From the NCBI RefSeq assembly GCF_946998835.1, contig NZ_CAMQAZ010000002.1:62001-126000 (forward strand): DNA of 64,000 nucleotides, read 5' to 3'. The DNA comes from an uncultured Corynebacterium sp. GTDB lineage: Bacteria > Actinomycetota > Actinomycetes > Mycobacteriales > Mycobacteriaceae. The notes under the pieces are model-generated. The model was not told the origin of the DNA. It did no database searches and worked only from the letters and a program-made list of their open reading frames with translations. The translations under genes and the position numbers were made by a program. Each line of letters opens with the position of its first letter. Position 1 is the first letter of the stretch. Of this stretch, positions 25,973 through 36,206 are shown piece after piece.

Positions 25973-27990
25973 TACTTGTAGTTCCTTGTCATGAGCGGGA
26001 CGGCTTCGAAGGTGAGCGGCTCGGCGTGGCGAATGTATTCGTAACCGGTCTGATCCCATGCAGGACCGTTGTTGCCTCGCTCCCATGCGGAAACGAAGCA
26101 CCAGTTAGCGTCATCGCGCTCTGCTTCACCGTCTTCGGAGATGTGGTCATCGCGGTAGTGAGCACCACAGGACTCATCGCGGTCGAGGGCGTCGACACAC
26201 ATGAGCTCACCGAGGTCGATGTAGTCAGCAACGCGGTTAGCGTACTCGAGCTGCTGGTTCATCTCGTTCGGCTCACCCGGGATGAACAGGTCAGACCAGA
26301 ATGCCTTACGCAGTTCACGGATTTCCTTGATACCGCGAGCCAGGTCTTCCTTGTTGCGGGCCACACCACAGTCGCGGTAGAGAATCTCACCAAGCTGGCG
26401 GTGGAAGTACTCTGCGCCGTGGTTACCCTGGATGCTCATCAGCTTGTCCAGGCGAGCCTGAGCGCGGTTGAGAGCTTCCTTGGCCTCCGGGGCATCCTCA
26501 GCCAGGCGGTCAGTGCCGAGCAGTGGGCCGAGGTAGTTCGGAATGGTGAACGGCAGGGTGAACCAACCGTCGACCGAACCGGACAGCAGGGAGTTTGCGC
26601 CCAGACGGTTTGCACCGTGGTAGGTCCAGGATGCCTCGCCACCGGTGAACAGACCCGGGATGGAGGTCATCTGGTTGAAGTCGGACCACAGGCCACCCAT
26701 GGTGAAGTGACAGGTCGGAGCAATACGCATCGGAACCTTGTACGGGTCCTCACCGATTGCCTCTTCGTACATCTGGATCAGGTTGGAGTAGCGTTCCTTG
26801 ATGACCGGCTGGCCCAGGCGCTCAATTGCGTCACGCAGATCCAGGTAGACGGAGTTCTTCAGCGGGCCAACACCGTAGCCGGCGTTAATCTGCTGAGAGT
26901 TGGCACGGGAAGCGACGTCACGCGGGACGAGGTTACCGAATGCCGGGTAGCGACGCTCCAGGAAGTAGTCGCGCTCGTCCTCCGGAATGTCGTTGGCCGG
27001 GCGCTCGTCGCCCTTCTTCTTAGGGGTCCAAATACGTGCGTCGTTACGCAGGGACTCGGACATCAGAATGGTCTTCGACTGCCAGTGCGCATTGACCGGA
27101 AGGCCGGTCGGGTGGAACTGGATGAAGGACGGGGATGCGAAGTATGCACCCTGGTCGTATGCACGCATGATGGCCGAAGCGTTGGAGTTCTTCGCCAGCG
27201 TGGACATGTGGTAGACGTTGCCGTAACCGCCGGTAGCCAGGATAACTGCGTGAGCAGTGTGAATGGTCAGCTCACCGTTGATGAGGTTACGCATGATGGC
27301 ACCCTGGCAACGGCCGTCAGCGACGATGATGTCAACCAGCTCGTTGTGGGTGAAGATCTCGACGTTGCCAAGACCAATCTGGCGCTGCAGAGCCGAGGTA
27401 GTCGACAGCTGCAGCTGCTGACCTGTCTGTCCACGGGTGTAGTAAGTACGGGAAACCTGCACACCACCGAAGGAACGGGTTGCCAGGGTACCGCCGTACT
27501 CGCGAGCGAACGGAGCACCAATTGCGTTCAGGTGGTCGATGACGCGGACGGACTCGACAGCCAGACGCCAGCAGTCGTTCTCACGGCAGCGGTAGTCGCC
27601 GCCCTTGACGGTGTCCTTGACGTGGCGGTATGCGCCGTCGTTGTCGACCTTCTTACCGCGGGCGGAGTTGACGCCACCCTGTGCAGCAATGGAGTGCGCA
27701 CGGCGCGGAGCGTCGTGGTAGGTGAAGACCTTCACGTCATAGCCGAGCTCACCGAGAGCGGCGGCGGCAGCGCCGCCAGCCAGGCCGGTACCGACGACCA
27801 TGACGCGGAACTTACGACGGTTCAGCGGCGAGACCAGGTTGGCGTGATCCTTCTGGTACTGCCAGTGGTCCTTCATGGAGACCTTGTCGCCCGGGGAGTT
27901 ATCGGTCAGAACCTTGCCGATCTTGACCCCGTCGACAACGCTTTCCGGCGCGCGGAAGTCCGCAGCGGCGGTTGCTTCAGTGTTAGTCAT
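25972..27990 (-). CDS. sdhA: Succinate dehydrogenase flavoprotein subunit
   Basis: A 672-residue flavoprotein. The FAD dinucleotide site is VMVVGTGLAGGAAAAALGELG and the covalent-FAD histidine is in RRAHSIAAQGGVNSARG. The active-site region includes HPTGLPVNAHW and CHFTMGGLW. A GAGGAGG ribosome site lies upstream of the ATG. It oxidises succinate to fumarate on the cytosolic side. It resembles the corynebacterial/Bacillus (fumarate-reductase-like) type. Confidence 0.97.
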   Translation of the reverse strand: MTNTEATAAADFRAPESVVDGVKIGKVLTDNSPGDKVSMKDHWQYQKDHANLVSPLNRRKFRVMVVGTGLAGGAAAAALGELGYDVKVFTYHDAPRRAHSIAAQGGVNSARGKKVDNDGAYRHVKDTVKGGDYRCRENDCWRLAVESVRVIDHLNAIGAPFAREYGGTLATRSFGGVQVSRTYYTRGQTGQQLQLSTTSALQRQIGLGNVEIFTHNELVDIIVADGRCQGAIMRNLINGELTIHTAHAVILATGGYGNVYHMSTLAKNSNASAIMRAYDQGAYFASPSFIQFHPTGLPVNAHWQSKTILMSESLRNDARIWTPKKKGDERPANDIPEDERDYFLERRYPAFGNLVPRDVASRANSQQINAGYGVGPLKNSVYLDLRDAIERLGQPVIKERYSNLIQMYEEAIGEDPYKVPMRIAPTCHFTMGGLWSDFNQMTSIPGLFTGGEASWTYHGANRLGANSLLSGSVDGWFTLPFTIPNYLGPLLGTDRLAEDAPEAKEALNRAQARLDKLMSIQGNHGAEYFHRQLGEILYRDCGVARNKEDLARGIKEIRELRKAFWSDLFIPGEPNEMNQQLEYANRVADYIDLGELMCVDALDRDESCGAHYRDDHISEDGEAERDDANWCFVSAWERGNNGPAWDQTGYEYIRHAEPLTFEAVPLMTRNYK

Positions 27991-28010
27991 TGTAAATTTT
28001 CCTCCTCGAC

Positions 28011-28745
28011 CTACAACGCGACGAGCACGTAAACGGGGATGATGATGTTGCCGACAACAACCAGCAGCGGCAGCAGGCCGGACAGGAACAGGAGAACCTT
28101 GCGCCAGCGCTTACCCGTGATACCGAGGTCGGAAGTAGCGGTCCACAGACCGTGGGACAGGTGCATCAGCAGAGCGAGCTGAGCAATGATGTACCAAGCA
28201 ACAACACCCGGACGGGAGAAGGATGCAACCACGTTCTGGTATGCCGCACCATGCTCGAACGAAGCCGGAGCAACACCAGCACCGATGGTCAGATCCAGCA
28301 GGTGGAAAATGATGAAGGCCAGCAGCACAATGCCGGTAATCACCATCGAGCGTGCAGTAAAGGTGTTCCAGCTGGACACCATGCCCTCACGACGGAACTT
28401 GCCGCGGGACTGCTTGGCACGCTTTGCCAGCGTGATACCACCGAAAACGTGCAGGACAATAGCTACCAGCAGGACAATGCGGAAGACCCACAGAATGCCC
28501 TCATCCGGGATTGCCGGAGCACCAACAGTGCGCAGGAAGGTCGCGTATGCGTTGAAGTCTTCCTCGCCAGCGAAAATCTTCAGGTTACCCAGCATGTGGA
28601 CAATCACGAAGAGGCCAAACAGCACGCCAGTGACGGCCATGGTCAGCTTCAGAGCCCATGAAGGGTATTTAGGCTGCTCGCGCAGCGGTTCTACATTAAT
28701 TTTGCCGTGCGCGATTGCGTCACGGTTTGAACTTTTAACAGTCAT
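28011..28745 (-). CDS. sdhC: Succinate dehydrogenase cytochrome b subunit
   Basis: A 244-residue membrane protein with five predicted helices, e.g. LTMAVTGVLFGLFVIVHML and IVLLVAIVLHVFGGI. Histidines in helices (VHMLGN, VLHVFGG, FHLLDLT, LMHLSHGLW) are likely ligands of two b hemes. This single-subunit diheme type reduces menaquinone. GGAGGTGCC precedes the ATG. It is the first gene of sdhCAB. Confidence 0.95.
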   Translation of the reverse strand: MTVKSSNRDAIAHGKINVEPLREQPKYPSWALKLTMAVTGVLFGLFVIVHMLGNLKIFAGEEDFNAYATFLRTVGAPAIPDEGILWVFRIVLLVAIVLHVFGGITLAKRAKQSRGKFRREGMVSSWNTFTARSMVITGIVLLAFIIFHLLDLTIGAGVAPASFEHGAAYQNVVASFSRPGVVAWYIIAQLALLMHLSHGLWTATSDLGITGKRWRKVLLFLSGLLPLLVVVGNIIIPVYVLVAL

Positions 28746-29003
28746 GGCACCTCCAGTGTCATATTCACTCTAAAGTCACTCAGCGCCTGGTAAACATTTT
28801 TCCCCCTTTTGGGTGGGGATTTTCACAGGTTACCTAGGTCTTTTCTCTGCCTTTTCTCAGGTTATCGCATTTCCGCCATTTCTGACGTCGTCACTGCATA
28901 CAGGCTCTCTCCCGCCACAAAAACGCCCCTACCCCGATGTTTACCGTTTTCCGACCCACCCAAAATGGTTAATAACGCAACATAAATAGCACGAAAATAA
29001 AAA
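28746..29003. promoter_or_regulatory. Upstream region of sdhCAB
   Basis: This stretch upstream of sdhC is AT-richer than its surroundings and must contain the sdhCAB promoter. I see no confident -10/-35 pair and no full GlxR, RamB or DtxR site. No coding region is supported here or in 29031-29225. Confidence 0.4.
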
Positions 29004-29030
29004 ACCGCCCACCTTTCTCAGGTGAGCGGT
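29004..29030 (-). terminator. Intrinsic terminator of the pgmB-GH65 operon
   Basis: ACCGCCCACCT and AGGTGAGCGGT form a stem with one mismatch and a 5-nt loop. On the minus strand it is followed by TTTTTTATTTT. It lies 196 bp past the GH65 stop codon. Confidence 0.7.
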
Positions 29031-29225
29031 AAAAATTCTCAACAAATATGTTGCGAAATTCGCTATTTTCACCCCTACCGAGTTTTTCCAATTGGGCAAC
29101 CTCCAGAAGCAAGCCCGGGACGATCAATAGGGGCAAGCTGACGGTAATCCCGGAGCGCCCAAAGAAAACGGACATACCCGGCAAGCGCCCCTCATCGAGC
29201 ATCGTTTACAGCCGAATAGGCCCGA

Positions 29226-31841
29226 TTAATCCTCGCTCTGGTCCGCGTGCGCCATCACTACGGTCAACGGCTCCGGCCCAATGATCACCTCATGGCCCGC
29301 AACCATGATTGGCCCAACCTGGTGGTCGTCCTCCTCCAGGACAACTTCCACTGTGCGGCCACGTACCGTCACCCGGATACGGCAGCCACGAATGGTGACT
29401 CGGTAGGTCAGGCCGCTCCAGTCCTCCGGCAGTCGCGGGTCAATGCTGTAGCGACCATCGTGGTCACGGAAACCACCGAAGCCGTAGACCAGGGATTGCC
29501 ACACACCACCGGCAGAAGCGACGTGAACACCATCGGCAGCGTTACCGTGCAGGTTCGCCAAGTCCACATAGAGCCCGCGCAGGAAGAAGTCCATCGCCTG
29601 CTCCTGCAAGCCCAACTCGGCCGCAACGATGGACTGCACAACGGCGGACAGCGAGGAATCACCAGTGGTGAGTGGATCGTAATACATGTAGTCTGCGCGC
29701 TTTTGTTCCGTCGTAAAGCGATTGCCCATGAGGAACAGGGCGAGGACGACGTCCGCCTGCTTAATGACCTGGTGACGATAAATCGTCAGCGGGTGATAGT
29801 GCAGCAGCAGCGGGCGCAGAGGACCAACCTCAGGATCGTCGAGATTCCAACGCTTACGCAGCAGGAACTGATCATCCTGCGGATGAATGCCGAGCTTCTC
29901 ATCGAACGGGATGTACATCGCATCAGCTGCCTGCTCCCACTCTTCGACCTCGCGCTCGGTGAGATCGAAGCGGTTGGTCAATTCGCGGTAGGCGGCGGGG
30001 CGATCGCGCTTCATCTGCTTGACGACGTCCGCCGCAACCCGCAGGTTATACTGCGCCATCACGTTGGTGTACAGGTTGTTGTTCACCACCGTGTTGTACT
30101 CATCTGGGCCGGTGACGCTGTGAATCTGGAATTCCCGATGTTCGGCATCGAAGAATCCCAGCGACATCCAAAACCTGGCCGTGCCGAGCAGCAAGTCCGT
30201 GCCTTCCTTGAGCAGGAACTCCTCGTCACCGGAGGCATAGACGTACTTCATCATCGCGAACACGATGTCGGCATCGATGTGGTACTGCGCCGTGCCGGCC
30301 TCAAAGTAGGCCGAGGACTCCTGACCATTGATGGTGCGCCAAGGGAAGAGGGCACCGTCGTGCGCCAGTTCGTCGGCACGCGCCCACGCGGCTTCGAGCA
30401 TGTCCCAGCGGAAACGCATGGCATTGCGGGAAAACTGCGGCGACGTATAGGTAAGGAATGGGGTCACATAGATTTCCGTGTCCCAGAAGTAGTGGCCGCC
30501 GTAGCCGGTACCGGTCATACCCTTGGCCGGGATGCCCTGGAATTCGGCGCGAGCGGCGGCCTGGATAATCTGCCAGATGTTCCAGCGCACTGCCTGCTGA
30601 ATCTCCGGCTGGTTGTAGATGACGACGTCGGAGCGCTCCCAGAAGCGTTCGAGCCACTCCTCCTGGTTCTCCATCAGGCCCAGCATGCCGATACGACCGA
30701 CGCGGTTCAGCGTGCGCTCACAGCGGAATGCCAACTCTTCGGCGCGCACCTTGCGGGAGGAGTGGTAGGACACCAGCTTCTCCAGGCGGATGACGGTTCC
30801 GACAGGCGCATCCAGGTTGAACAGGGCGCTGGCCACATCCGGCTCGGTCGATTGCGAAACCTCCACGAACGGTTCGGTGCCGTCGGGAGTGCGGACAGTA
30901 AAGGTGTGGTCCATGGAGGTGGCCACAGTCATACCGGAGTTTGCGCAGCGATAGCCCAGTGTCGAGCGCTGCCCATGCGCCGATTCCGACTGAAATGCCG
31001 GAATGAGAACGCGGTCTTCCAGCGCCTCGGCGCGACGGGGATCCAGTTCGGTGCCCTGTGCCTTGGCCGCGTCGTGGTACTCGTCCTCGCCGTCCTGTCG
31101 GTTGAGGATCTGCGAGTTAATCATCACCGCAGCATCCGCGTCCAGCAGTTCGACTTCCAGGCTCATCGCGGCGACGTGCTTTTCCTGGAAGGACACCATG
31201 CGCTCGGAGGTGACACGGACGTGCTTGCCACCCGGGGTGCGCCAAATGAACCGACGACGCAACACACCTTCGCGGAAGTCCAGGCTACGTTCGTAGTCGC
31301 TGACCTCAGCGTTACCGAGGCGCAGGGGCTCGTCGTCAATATAGAGACGCATTGCCTTGGCATCCGGAGCGTTGGCAATCGTCTGCCCCTGGCGGGCTAA
31401 GCCGTAGGCGTCCTCGGCGTGCCTAATGGGCCATGTCTCATGCAGACCGTTGATATACGTGCCGTGTTCACTGGAGTCACGGCCCTCCGGCGGGTTGCCA
31501 CGCATGCCGATGTACCCGTTCGACAGCGCAAACAGCGTCTCGCCCAAACCGAGCGGGAGGCCGTTCGGCTTCGTCTCAATCAAACGCCACTCATCGACCG
31601 GAGTGATGTCTCGGTCCATGAGTCCCTCGGCATTCACCAGGTGGTGGTGCTTATCCGCACGACCCGCCGGGAAGTTGCGACGCTGCTTCCGACGAACTGG
31701 AGACACCATCTCCTCCTGCTTTTCAGCCTGTTCGGTCTCCTCGTCATGTCCCCGTCCCTGCGGAATCACACGCTCGGTCTCGTCGACTGCTGCTGTGGTC
31801 GAATCTTTGGCCATGATGCCTTCCGGTTTTGTCTCAGCCAT
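29226..31841 (-). CDS. Glycoside hydrolase family 65 protein (disaccharide phosphorylase type)
   Basis: An 871-residue protein; the ATG at 31814 is an alternative start. The first about 75 residues are charged and not part of the fold. The N-terminal beta-sandwich begins EWRLIETKPN and GLGETLFALSNGYIGMRGNP. The (alpha/alpha)6 barrel has GTGYGGHYFWDTEIYVTPFL and the catalytic acid Glu in SVTGPDEYNTVVNNN. HGNAADGVHVASAGGVWQ binds phosphate in the family. It likely phosphorolyses an alpha-glucosyl disaccharide (maltose, trehalose or kojibiose) to beta-glucose-1-phosphate. The adjacent pgmB supports phosphorolysis over hydrolysis. Mycobacteria have the same pair (Rv3400-Rv3401). Confidence 0.9.
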   Translation of the reverse strand: MAETKPEGIMAKDSTTAAVDETERVIPQGRGHDEETEQAEKQEEMVSPVRRKQRRNFPAGRADKHHHLVNAEGLMDRDITPVDEWRLIETKPNGLPLGLGETLFALSNGYIGMRGNPPEGRDSSEHGTYINGLHETWPIRHAEDAYGLARQGQTIANAPDAKAMRLYIDDEPLRLGNAEVSDYERSLDFREGVLRRRFIWRTPGGKHVRVTSERMVSFQEKHVAAMSLEVELLDADAAVMINSQILNRQDGEDEYHDAAKAQGTELDPRRAEALEDRVLIPAFQSESAHGQRSTLGYRCANSGMTVATSMDHTFTVRTPDGTEPFVEVSQSTEPDVASALFNLDAPVGTVIRLEKLVSYHSSRKVRAEELAFRCERTLNRVGRIGMLGLMENQEEWLERFWERSDVVIYNQPEIQQAVRWNIWQIIQAAARAEFQGIPAKGMTGTGYGGHYFWDTEIYVTPFLTYTSPQFSRNAMRFRWDMLEAAWARADELAHDGALFPWRTINGQESSAYFEAGTAQYHIDADIVFAMMKYVYASGDEEFLLKEGTDLLLGTARFWMSLGFFDAEHREFQIHSVTGPDEYNTVVNNNLYTNVMAQYNLRVAADVVKQMKRDRPAAYRELTNRFDLTEREVEEWEQAADAMYIPFDEKLGIHPQDDQFLLRKRWNLDDPEVGPLRPLLLHYHPLTIYRHQVIKQADVVLALFLMGNRFTTEQKRADYMYYDPLTTGDSSLSAVVQSIVAAELGLQEQAMDFFLRGLYVDLANLHGNAADGVHVASAGGVWQSLVYGFGGFRDHDGRYSIDPRLPEDWSGLTYRVTIRGCRIRVTVRGRTVEVVLEEDDHQVGPIMVAGHEVIIGPEPLTVVMAHADQSED
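29709..29718 (-). repeat. CTTTACGACG repeat word, copy inside the GH65 gene
   Basis: On the minus strand CGCTTTACGACGG encodes Arg-Phe-Thr-Thr. It is one of the nine copies of the 10-mer. Confidence 0.45.
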
Positions 31842-31856
31842 TTGTCACGAGCCAGC

Positions 31857-32630
31857 CTAGACGAGTTCCGCCAAGTCACTGACCACAATGTCAGCGCCTG
31901 CTCGGCTCAGCGCTTCCGCACCGGCACCGCGGTCAACACCAATGACGAGGCCAAATGCACCCGCTGCGCCCGCCTGCACACCGCTGATGGCATCCTCGAC
32001 CACCACGGCATCGCGCGGTGCCACCCCCAGATTCTTCGCGGCATACACGAAGGTATCGCCCGCGGGCTTGCCCGGCAGGTTATTCTCGTGCGCCACGACG
32101 CCGTCAACAATCTCCACGAACCGCTCACGCAGTCCCGCCGCCGTCAGCACCGGCACCGCGTTCTTCGACGAGCTAACCACCGCCAACTGCGGTTTGTCGC
32201 TTGCCGACGAGTCCCCCGCGCCCTGCAACTCATCGAGCAACGCAACAGACCCCGGGTATGCCTCAATGCCCCTGGCGACTCGCGCCAGGAAGTCATCATT
32301 CTTGCGCTTTCCGAGTCCAACAATCGTCTCGTCTTCCGCAGTGTCCTCATCGCTACCGTGTGGCAGCGAGATGCCCCGGGACTCCAGGATTGCCGCAATC
32401 CCCTCATCACGGCGACGGCCATCGAGGTAGGTGAAGTAGTCCTCCTCCGTATAAGCCGTGACTCCCTTGTGCTCGAAGTAGTCGCTAAACATGTCCGCCC
32501 ACGCCTGCTCGTGAACATCGGCGGTGGGGGTAATCACTCCGTCGAGGTCAAACAGGATTGCGCCCGCGTTATGGAGGAATTCTTTGGCCTTGGCAAGGTT
32601 GGTAGCACTGTCGGTCGTGGAATTAGTCAT
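31857..32630 (-). CDS. pgmB: Beta-phosphoglucomutase family HAD hydrolase
   Basis: The ATG at 32630 gives 257 residues. Motif I is ILFDLDGVITPTADVH (nucleophile and general acid Asp), motif II is AVVSSSKN, motif III is the Lys in LPGKPAGDTFVYAAK, and motif IV is AVVVEDAISGVQAG. It converts beta-glucose-1-phosphate to glucose-6-phosphate. It lies 15 bp upstream of the GH65 gene, so the two form a catabolic pair. The 344-bp upstream region also holds the malate synthase terminator. Confidence 0.92.
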   Translation of the reverse strand: MTNSTTDSATNLAKAKEFLHNAGAILFDLDGVITPTADVHEQAWADMFSDYFEHKGVTAYTEEDYFTYLDGRRRDEGIAAILESRGISLPHGSDEDTAEDETIVGLGKRKNDDFLARVARGIEAYPGSVALLDELQGAGDSSASDKPQLAVVSSSKNAVPVLTAAGLRERFVEIVDGVVAHENNLPGKPAGDTFVYAAKNLGVAPRDAVVVEDAISGVQAGAAGAFGLVIGVDRGAGAEALSRAGADIVVSDLAELV

Positions 32631-32809
32631 GGGGTCGCAGCTCCTTGGACATTGCAGACTGCATATTCGCAATTAACTTCCCAACCAACGCTAGCAATAT
32701 TGCCACTACCCCGCTTGCGAAGCCGGGTAGCTCAAACCCCGAGGCCGCGGCTTTTCCAACACGTCCAACACGGGCGCCCAAATGTCAGCCCTCCCCCCCC
32801 CAAAAAAAA

Positions 32810-32877
32810 CAAACTGCCGGGTGGACGCGGAATCGGCCTCTTAAATCAGCCAACCCGACATACACACCGGCAGTTTG
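32810..32877 (-). terminator. Long-loop intrinsic terminator of malate synthase
   Basis: CAAACTGCCGG (32810-32820) pairs with CCGGCAGTTTG (32867-32877) across a 46-nt loop. On the minus strand the stem is followed at once by TTTTTTTT. It lies about 100 bp past the malate synthase stop. Confidence 0.7.
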
Positions 32878-32974
32878 GGTGGTTATTTAGTTATTTTCAG
32901 CTCGGTCGCTGCCAGCTAACCCGCTAATCGCACTGACTAACGGGTCTGCTGACAAGCCCCGGCCAGACCAAGAA

Positions 32975-35185
32975 TTAGTCCTGGTCAATGCCCTCGCGCT
33001 TCTTGAACTCCAGACGACGACGGTGCAGAATCGGCTCGGTGTAACCGGACGGCTGGTTCACACCATCAAGGATGAGCTCCTTGGCAGCCTGGAAACCGAT
33101 GGACTTGTCGAAGTCCGGAGCCATCGGCAGGTATGCCTCATCGCCCTCGTTCTGGCGGTCAACGACCTCGGCCATACGCTGAAGCGAATCAATGATCTGC
33201 TCCTCGGTGACAACACCGTGCAGCAGCCAGTTAGCCAGAGTCTGGGAGGAAATACGCAGGGTAGCGCGGTCCTCCATCAGGTCAACATCGTTGATGTCCG
33301 GCACCTTGGAGCAGCCGACACCCTGCTCAACCCAGCGGATAACGTAACCCAGGATGGACTGGCAGTTGTTGTCCAGCTCGTTAGCCTTGTCCTCATCGGA
33401 CCAGTCAGCGCCCGGCTCGCCAGCCTTAGCTGCCGCTACCGGGATGGTCAGCAGGTCACCAAAGGTGTCGCGGCGACCGTCGGTAAGCAGCTTGTCCTGA
33501 ACGCCGAAGACGTCGACCTCGTGGTAGTGGGTAGCGTGCAGCACACCACCGGTCGGGGACGGAACCCACGCGGTGGAAGCACCCTGCTTCGGCTGACCAA
33601 TCTTCTGCTCCAGCAGCTCAGCCATCTGCTCGGTCATAGCCCACATGCCCTTACCGATCTGAGCCTTGCCCTGCAGGCCGTGTGCCAGGCCGGAGTCAAC
33701 GTTGTTGTCCTCGTAAGCCAGCATCCACGGAGCGGTCTTCTGAACTGCCTTGCGGAACATCGGACCAGCCTGGATGGAGGTGTGGATCTCATCACCAGTG
33801 CGGTCCATGAAGCCGGTGTTAATGAAAACGACACGCTCGGAAACAGCCTTGATGGCGGCATCCAGGTTGACGGAGGTACGACGCTCCTCATCCATCAGGC
33901 CGACCTTCAGGGTGTTGTGCGGCAGACCCAGCAGCTTCTCAACGTCTGCGAACAGCTCGTTGGTGAATGCAGCCTCATCTGGGCCGTGCTGCTTCGGCTT
34001 CACGATGTAGATCGAACCAGTACGGGAGTTCTTACGTACGTTGTCCTGATCCAGGCCCGGGATTGCACAGACAGCGGTGACGACGGCATCCATGATGCCC
34101 TCGAAAATCTCCTCGCCGTCGCGGTCGAGGATGGCCGGGTTCTGCATCAGGTGGCCGACGTTACGGACCAGGTTCAGGGAACGACCGTGCAGGGTGACCT
34201 CGGAACCGTCAAGAGCGGTGTAGGTGCGGTCGTCGTTGATGGTACGGGACAGCTTCTTGCCGCCACGGGTGAACTCGACTGCAAGGTCACCGACGTTAAG
34301 GCCCAGCCAGTTGGTGTAACCCAGGGTCTTGTCGGCAGCGTCAACTGCGGCGACAGAGTCCTCGAGGTCCATGATGTTGGTGACAGCGGCTTCCAGGACG
34401 ATGTCCTTGACGCCAGCCTTGTCGGTCTTGCCGACCGGGGACTCCGGATCGATCAGCAACTGGATGTGCAGACCGTTGTGCTTGAAGTAAATGGACTCCG
34501 GTGCGTCCTTGTCACCGGTGTAGCCGACCAGGGTCTCCGGCTCGCGCAGACCAGAGGTAGCGCCACCCTCCAGGGTTGCCTGCAGGTGACCGTCGACAAT
34601 GTCGTAAGAGGTAACGTCCGCGTGGGAACCGTCGACCAGCGGCAGAGCGTTGTCCAGGAAGTCACGGCCCCATGCGATAACGCGGTCACCACGGACCTTG
34701 TTGTAGCCCGGGGTGTCCTTCTCCGCACCGCCATCTTCAGCAATAGCGTTGGTGCCGTACAGCGCATCGTAAAGCGAGCCCCAGCGTGCGTTCGCGGCGT
34801 TGATGGCGAAACGGGCGTTGAGCACCGGCACGACCAGCTGCGGGCCGGCGGTGGAGGTGATCTCAGTGTCGACGTTAGCCGTGGTGACCTGGAAGTCACC
34901 CGGGTTGTCAACGAGGTAGCCGATTTCCTTCAGGAATGCGACGTACTTGTCCTGATCCTGCTTGCCCGGGTTCTCCTTGTACCAAGCGTCGAGCTTTTCC
35001 TGCAGCTCATCGCGCTTGGCCAGCAGCTCACGGTTGCGCGGGGTGTACTTGGCGACGATGTCACCAAAGCCATTCCAGAACGCGTCCTTGTCCTCAATGC
35101 CGGCGGCGGGGAGTGCGGTGTCATTAACGAAGTCGTAAAGAACCTTCGCGACCTGCATTCCACCTGCCGAAATACGCTGTGCCAT
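32975..35185 (-). CDS. aceB: Malate synthase G
   Basis: The ATG at 35185, preceded by TGAGGAGAG, gives 736 residues ([19 protein letters not shown]). Its length and sequence are those of malate synthase G, with [43 protein letters not shown] and [20 protein letters not shown]. It condenses glyoxylate and acetyl-CoA to malate, the second step of the glyoxylate shunt. It is divergent from isocitrate lyase across about 1 kb. It has its own terminator at 32810-32877. Confidence 0.97.
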   Translation of the reverse strand: MAQRISAGGMQVAKVLYDFVNDTALPAAGIEDKDAFWNGFGDIVAKYTPRNRELLAKRDELQEKLDAWYKENPGKQDQDKYVAFLKEIGYLVDNPGDFQVTTANVDTEITSTAGPQLVVPVLNARFAINAANARWGSLYDALYGTNAIAEDGGAEKDTPGYNKVRGDRVIAWGRDFLDNALPLVDGSHADVTSYDIVDGHLQATLEGGATSGLREPETLVGYTGDKDAPESIYFKHNGLHIQLLIDPESPVGKTDKAGVKDIVLEAAVTNIMDLEDSVAAVDAADKTLGYTNWLGLNVGDLAVEFTRGGKKLSRTINDDRTYTALDGSEVTLHGRSLNLVRNVGHLMQNPAILDRDGEEIFEGIMDAVVTAVCAIPGLDQDNVRKNSRTGSIYIVKPKQHGPDEAAFTNELFADVEKLLGLPHNTLKVGLMDEERRTSVNLDAAIKAVSERVVFINTGFMDRTGDEIHTSIQAGPMFRKAVQKTAPWMLAYEDNNVDSGLAHGLQGKAQIGKGMWAMTEQMAELLEQKIGQPKQGASTAWVPSPTGGVLHATHYHEVDVFGVQDKLLTDGRRDTFGDLLTIPVAAAKAGEPGADWSDEDKANELDNNCQSILGYVIRWVEQGVGCSKVPDINDVDLMEDRATLRISSQTLANWLLHGVVTEEQIIDSLQRMAEVVDRQNEGDEAYLPMAPDFDKSIGFQAAKELILDGVNQPSGYTEPILHRRRLEFKKREGIDQD

Positions 35186-36206
35186 TGCTCTCCTCAAAAC
35201 TATTGATTGCAATTTGCTCACCCAGTCACGGCCACGTCAGCGGCTCACGCACTGGATGCGTTGTCCTCCTACTGTATGTGATTCGGCACACTTATGAACC
35301 CTCTTTTTCCAGAACCGCCATCCGTCGGCCCGATATTGCGCCCCTCACATTTGCCGTTTCTTTCGCTTGACGACGCGCCTCTCGCGAGCAGACCCCCACC
35401 CCCTCCAGGTGACCATTCGGGCATTCAACCTTGGGACCATGGAGTTAGGCTCCCACCCGTCATACATGCGACCTCCCCGCCCCGCTTACCGCTTCGCCAC
35501 GAAGAACTGCACGGAGGGAAAATGTGTCGCCCGTTACAGAGATTTAGCATTGCGACCTGCATCTCAGCACTCACCACCAGAAGCCCTAAAGGCGGCACCT
35601 GCCTCCAAAACGCCCAAGAAAGACGAAATAACAAGCGGAGCTAACTCCAACCCCAAACCGCGTATCGGTGGCGCATTGACCGGTGTACGGACGGTGTACT
35701 TAGGAGCCTGTTTTCGAGCCAGATGCCGCATTTTCGGGGGTAGCTGGGCACCCCCTAAAGCCCAAACGCCGTTAGCCGCGCACTCGATTATTTACCAAAA
35801 TATAAAACACCCCAAAGCGGGGGGAATGTTATTCGCGAGACTGCAATGAAGAAATAACAGTACAAATGTACCGGCCGGTCACAGGCGAAAATCGCTAAAG
35901 CCAAGCTACGCATCACAATGTTTGCAATCTTCACAAGTGTTATTCGGGTTACATACTTGAATTCACACCCGAAGCTGCTTGACGAACTTCGCGCTATGCC
36001 CCAAAATGTGAAACATGACACGCGGAAGCGGACATTGTTTTTGTTCGCATGTTTGTGTGCAGGGGTACAGCATTTTTCCAGATGCTGCCTGCATTCAACT
36101 GGCGCCGCGGTCACCATCGGGTCAGCCTGTAGATCGGTTCTGTAGGAATTGTTCTTAAGTCAGCACCCGGAGTTCAAAAAGCAAGCAAAAGGAAGTGACT
36201 CCGTTT
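35186..36206. promoter_or_regulatory. Divergent promoter region of malate synthase and isocitrate lyase
   Basis: This 1.0-kb gap has no supported gene. RamB-like words (TTTGCAA core) are seen at 35926-35932 (ATGTTTGCAATC) and, on the minus strand, near 35205-35215 (AAATTGCAATC). A hairpin ACACCCC/GGGGG lies near 35806-35825. CGGTGTACGGA is tandemly repeated near 35681-35701. In C. glutamicum the matching genes are controlled by RamA, RamB and GlxR. The length suggests several binding sites or a leader RNA. Confidence 0.5.

Noticed and set aside
25933..28032. A 699-residue open frame on the plus strand opposite sdhA
   Set aside because: It is an antisense shadow of sdhA. Its composition is Val/Gln/Arg-rich with no domain, and sdhA is unmistakable.
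28969..29202. A 77-residue frame between sdhC and the GH65 gene
   Set aside because: It runs through the terminator hairpin at 29004-29030 and has no credible start signal.
29247..31400. A 717-residue open frame opposite the GH65 gene
   Set aside because: It is an antisense shadow of a high-GC gene with no recognisable motif.
33023..35206. A 727-residue open frame opposite malate synthase
   Set aside because: It is an antisense shadow; the minus-strand gene has all family motifs.
35367..35849. A 160-residue frame in the aceB-aceA gap
   Set aside because: The composition is Arg/Pro-rich and irregular, there is no ribosome site and no family is seen. Non-coding is more likely.
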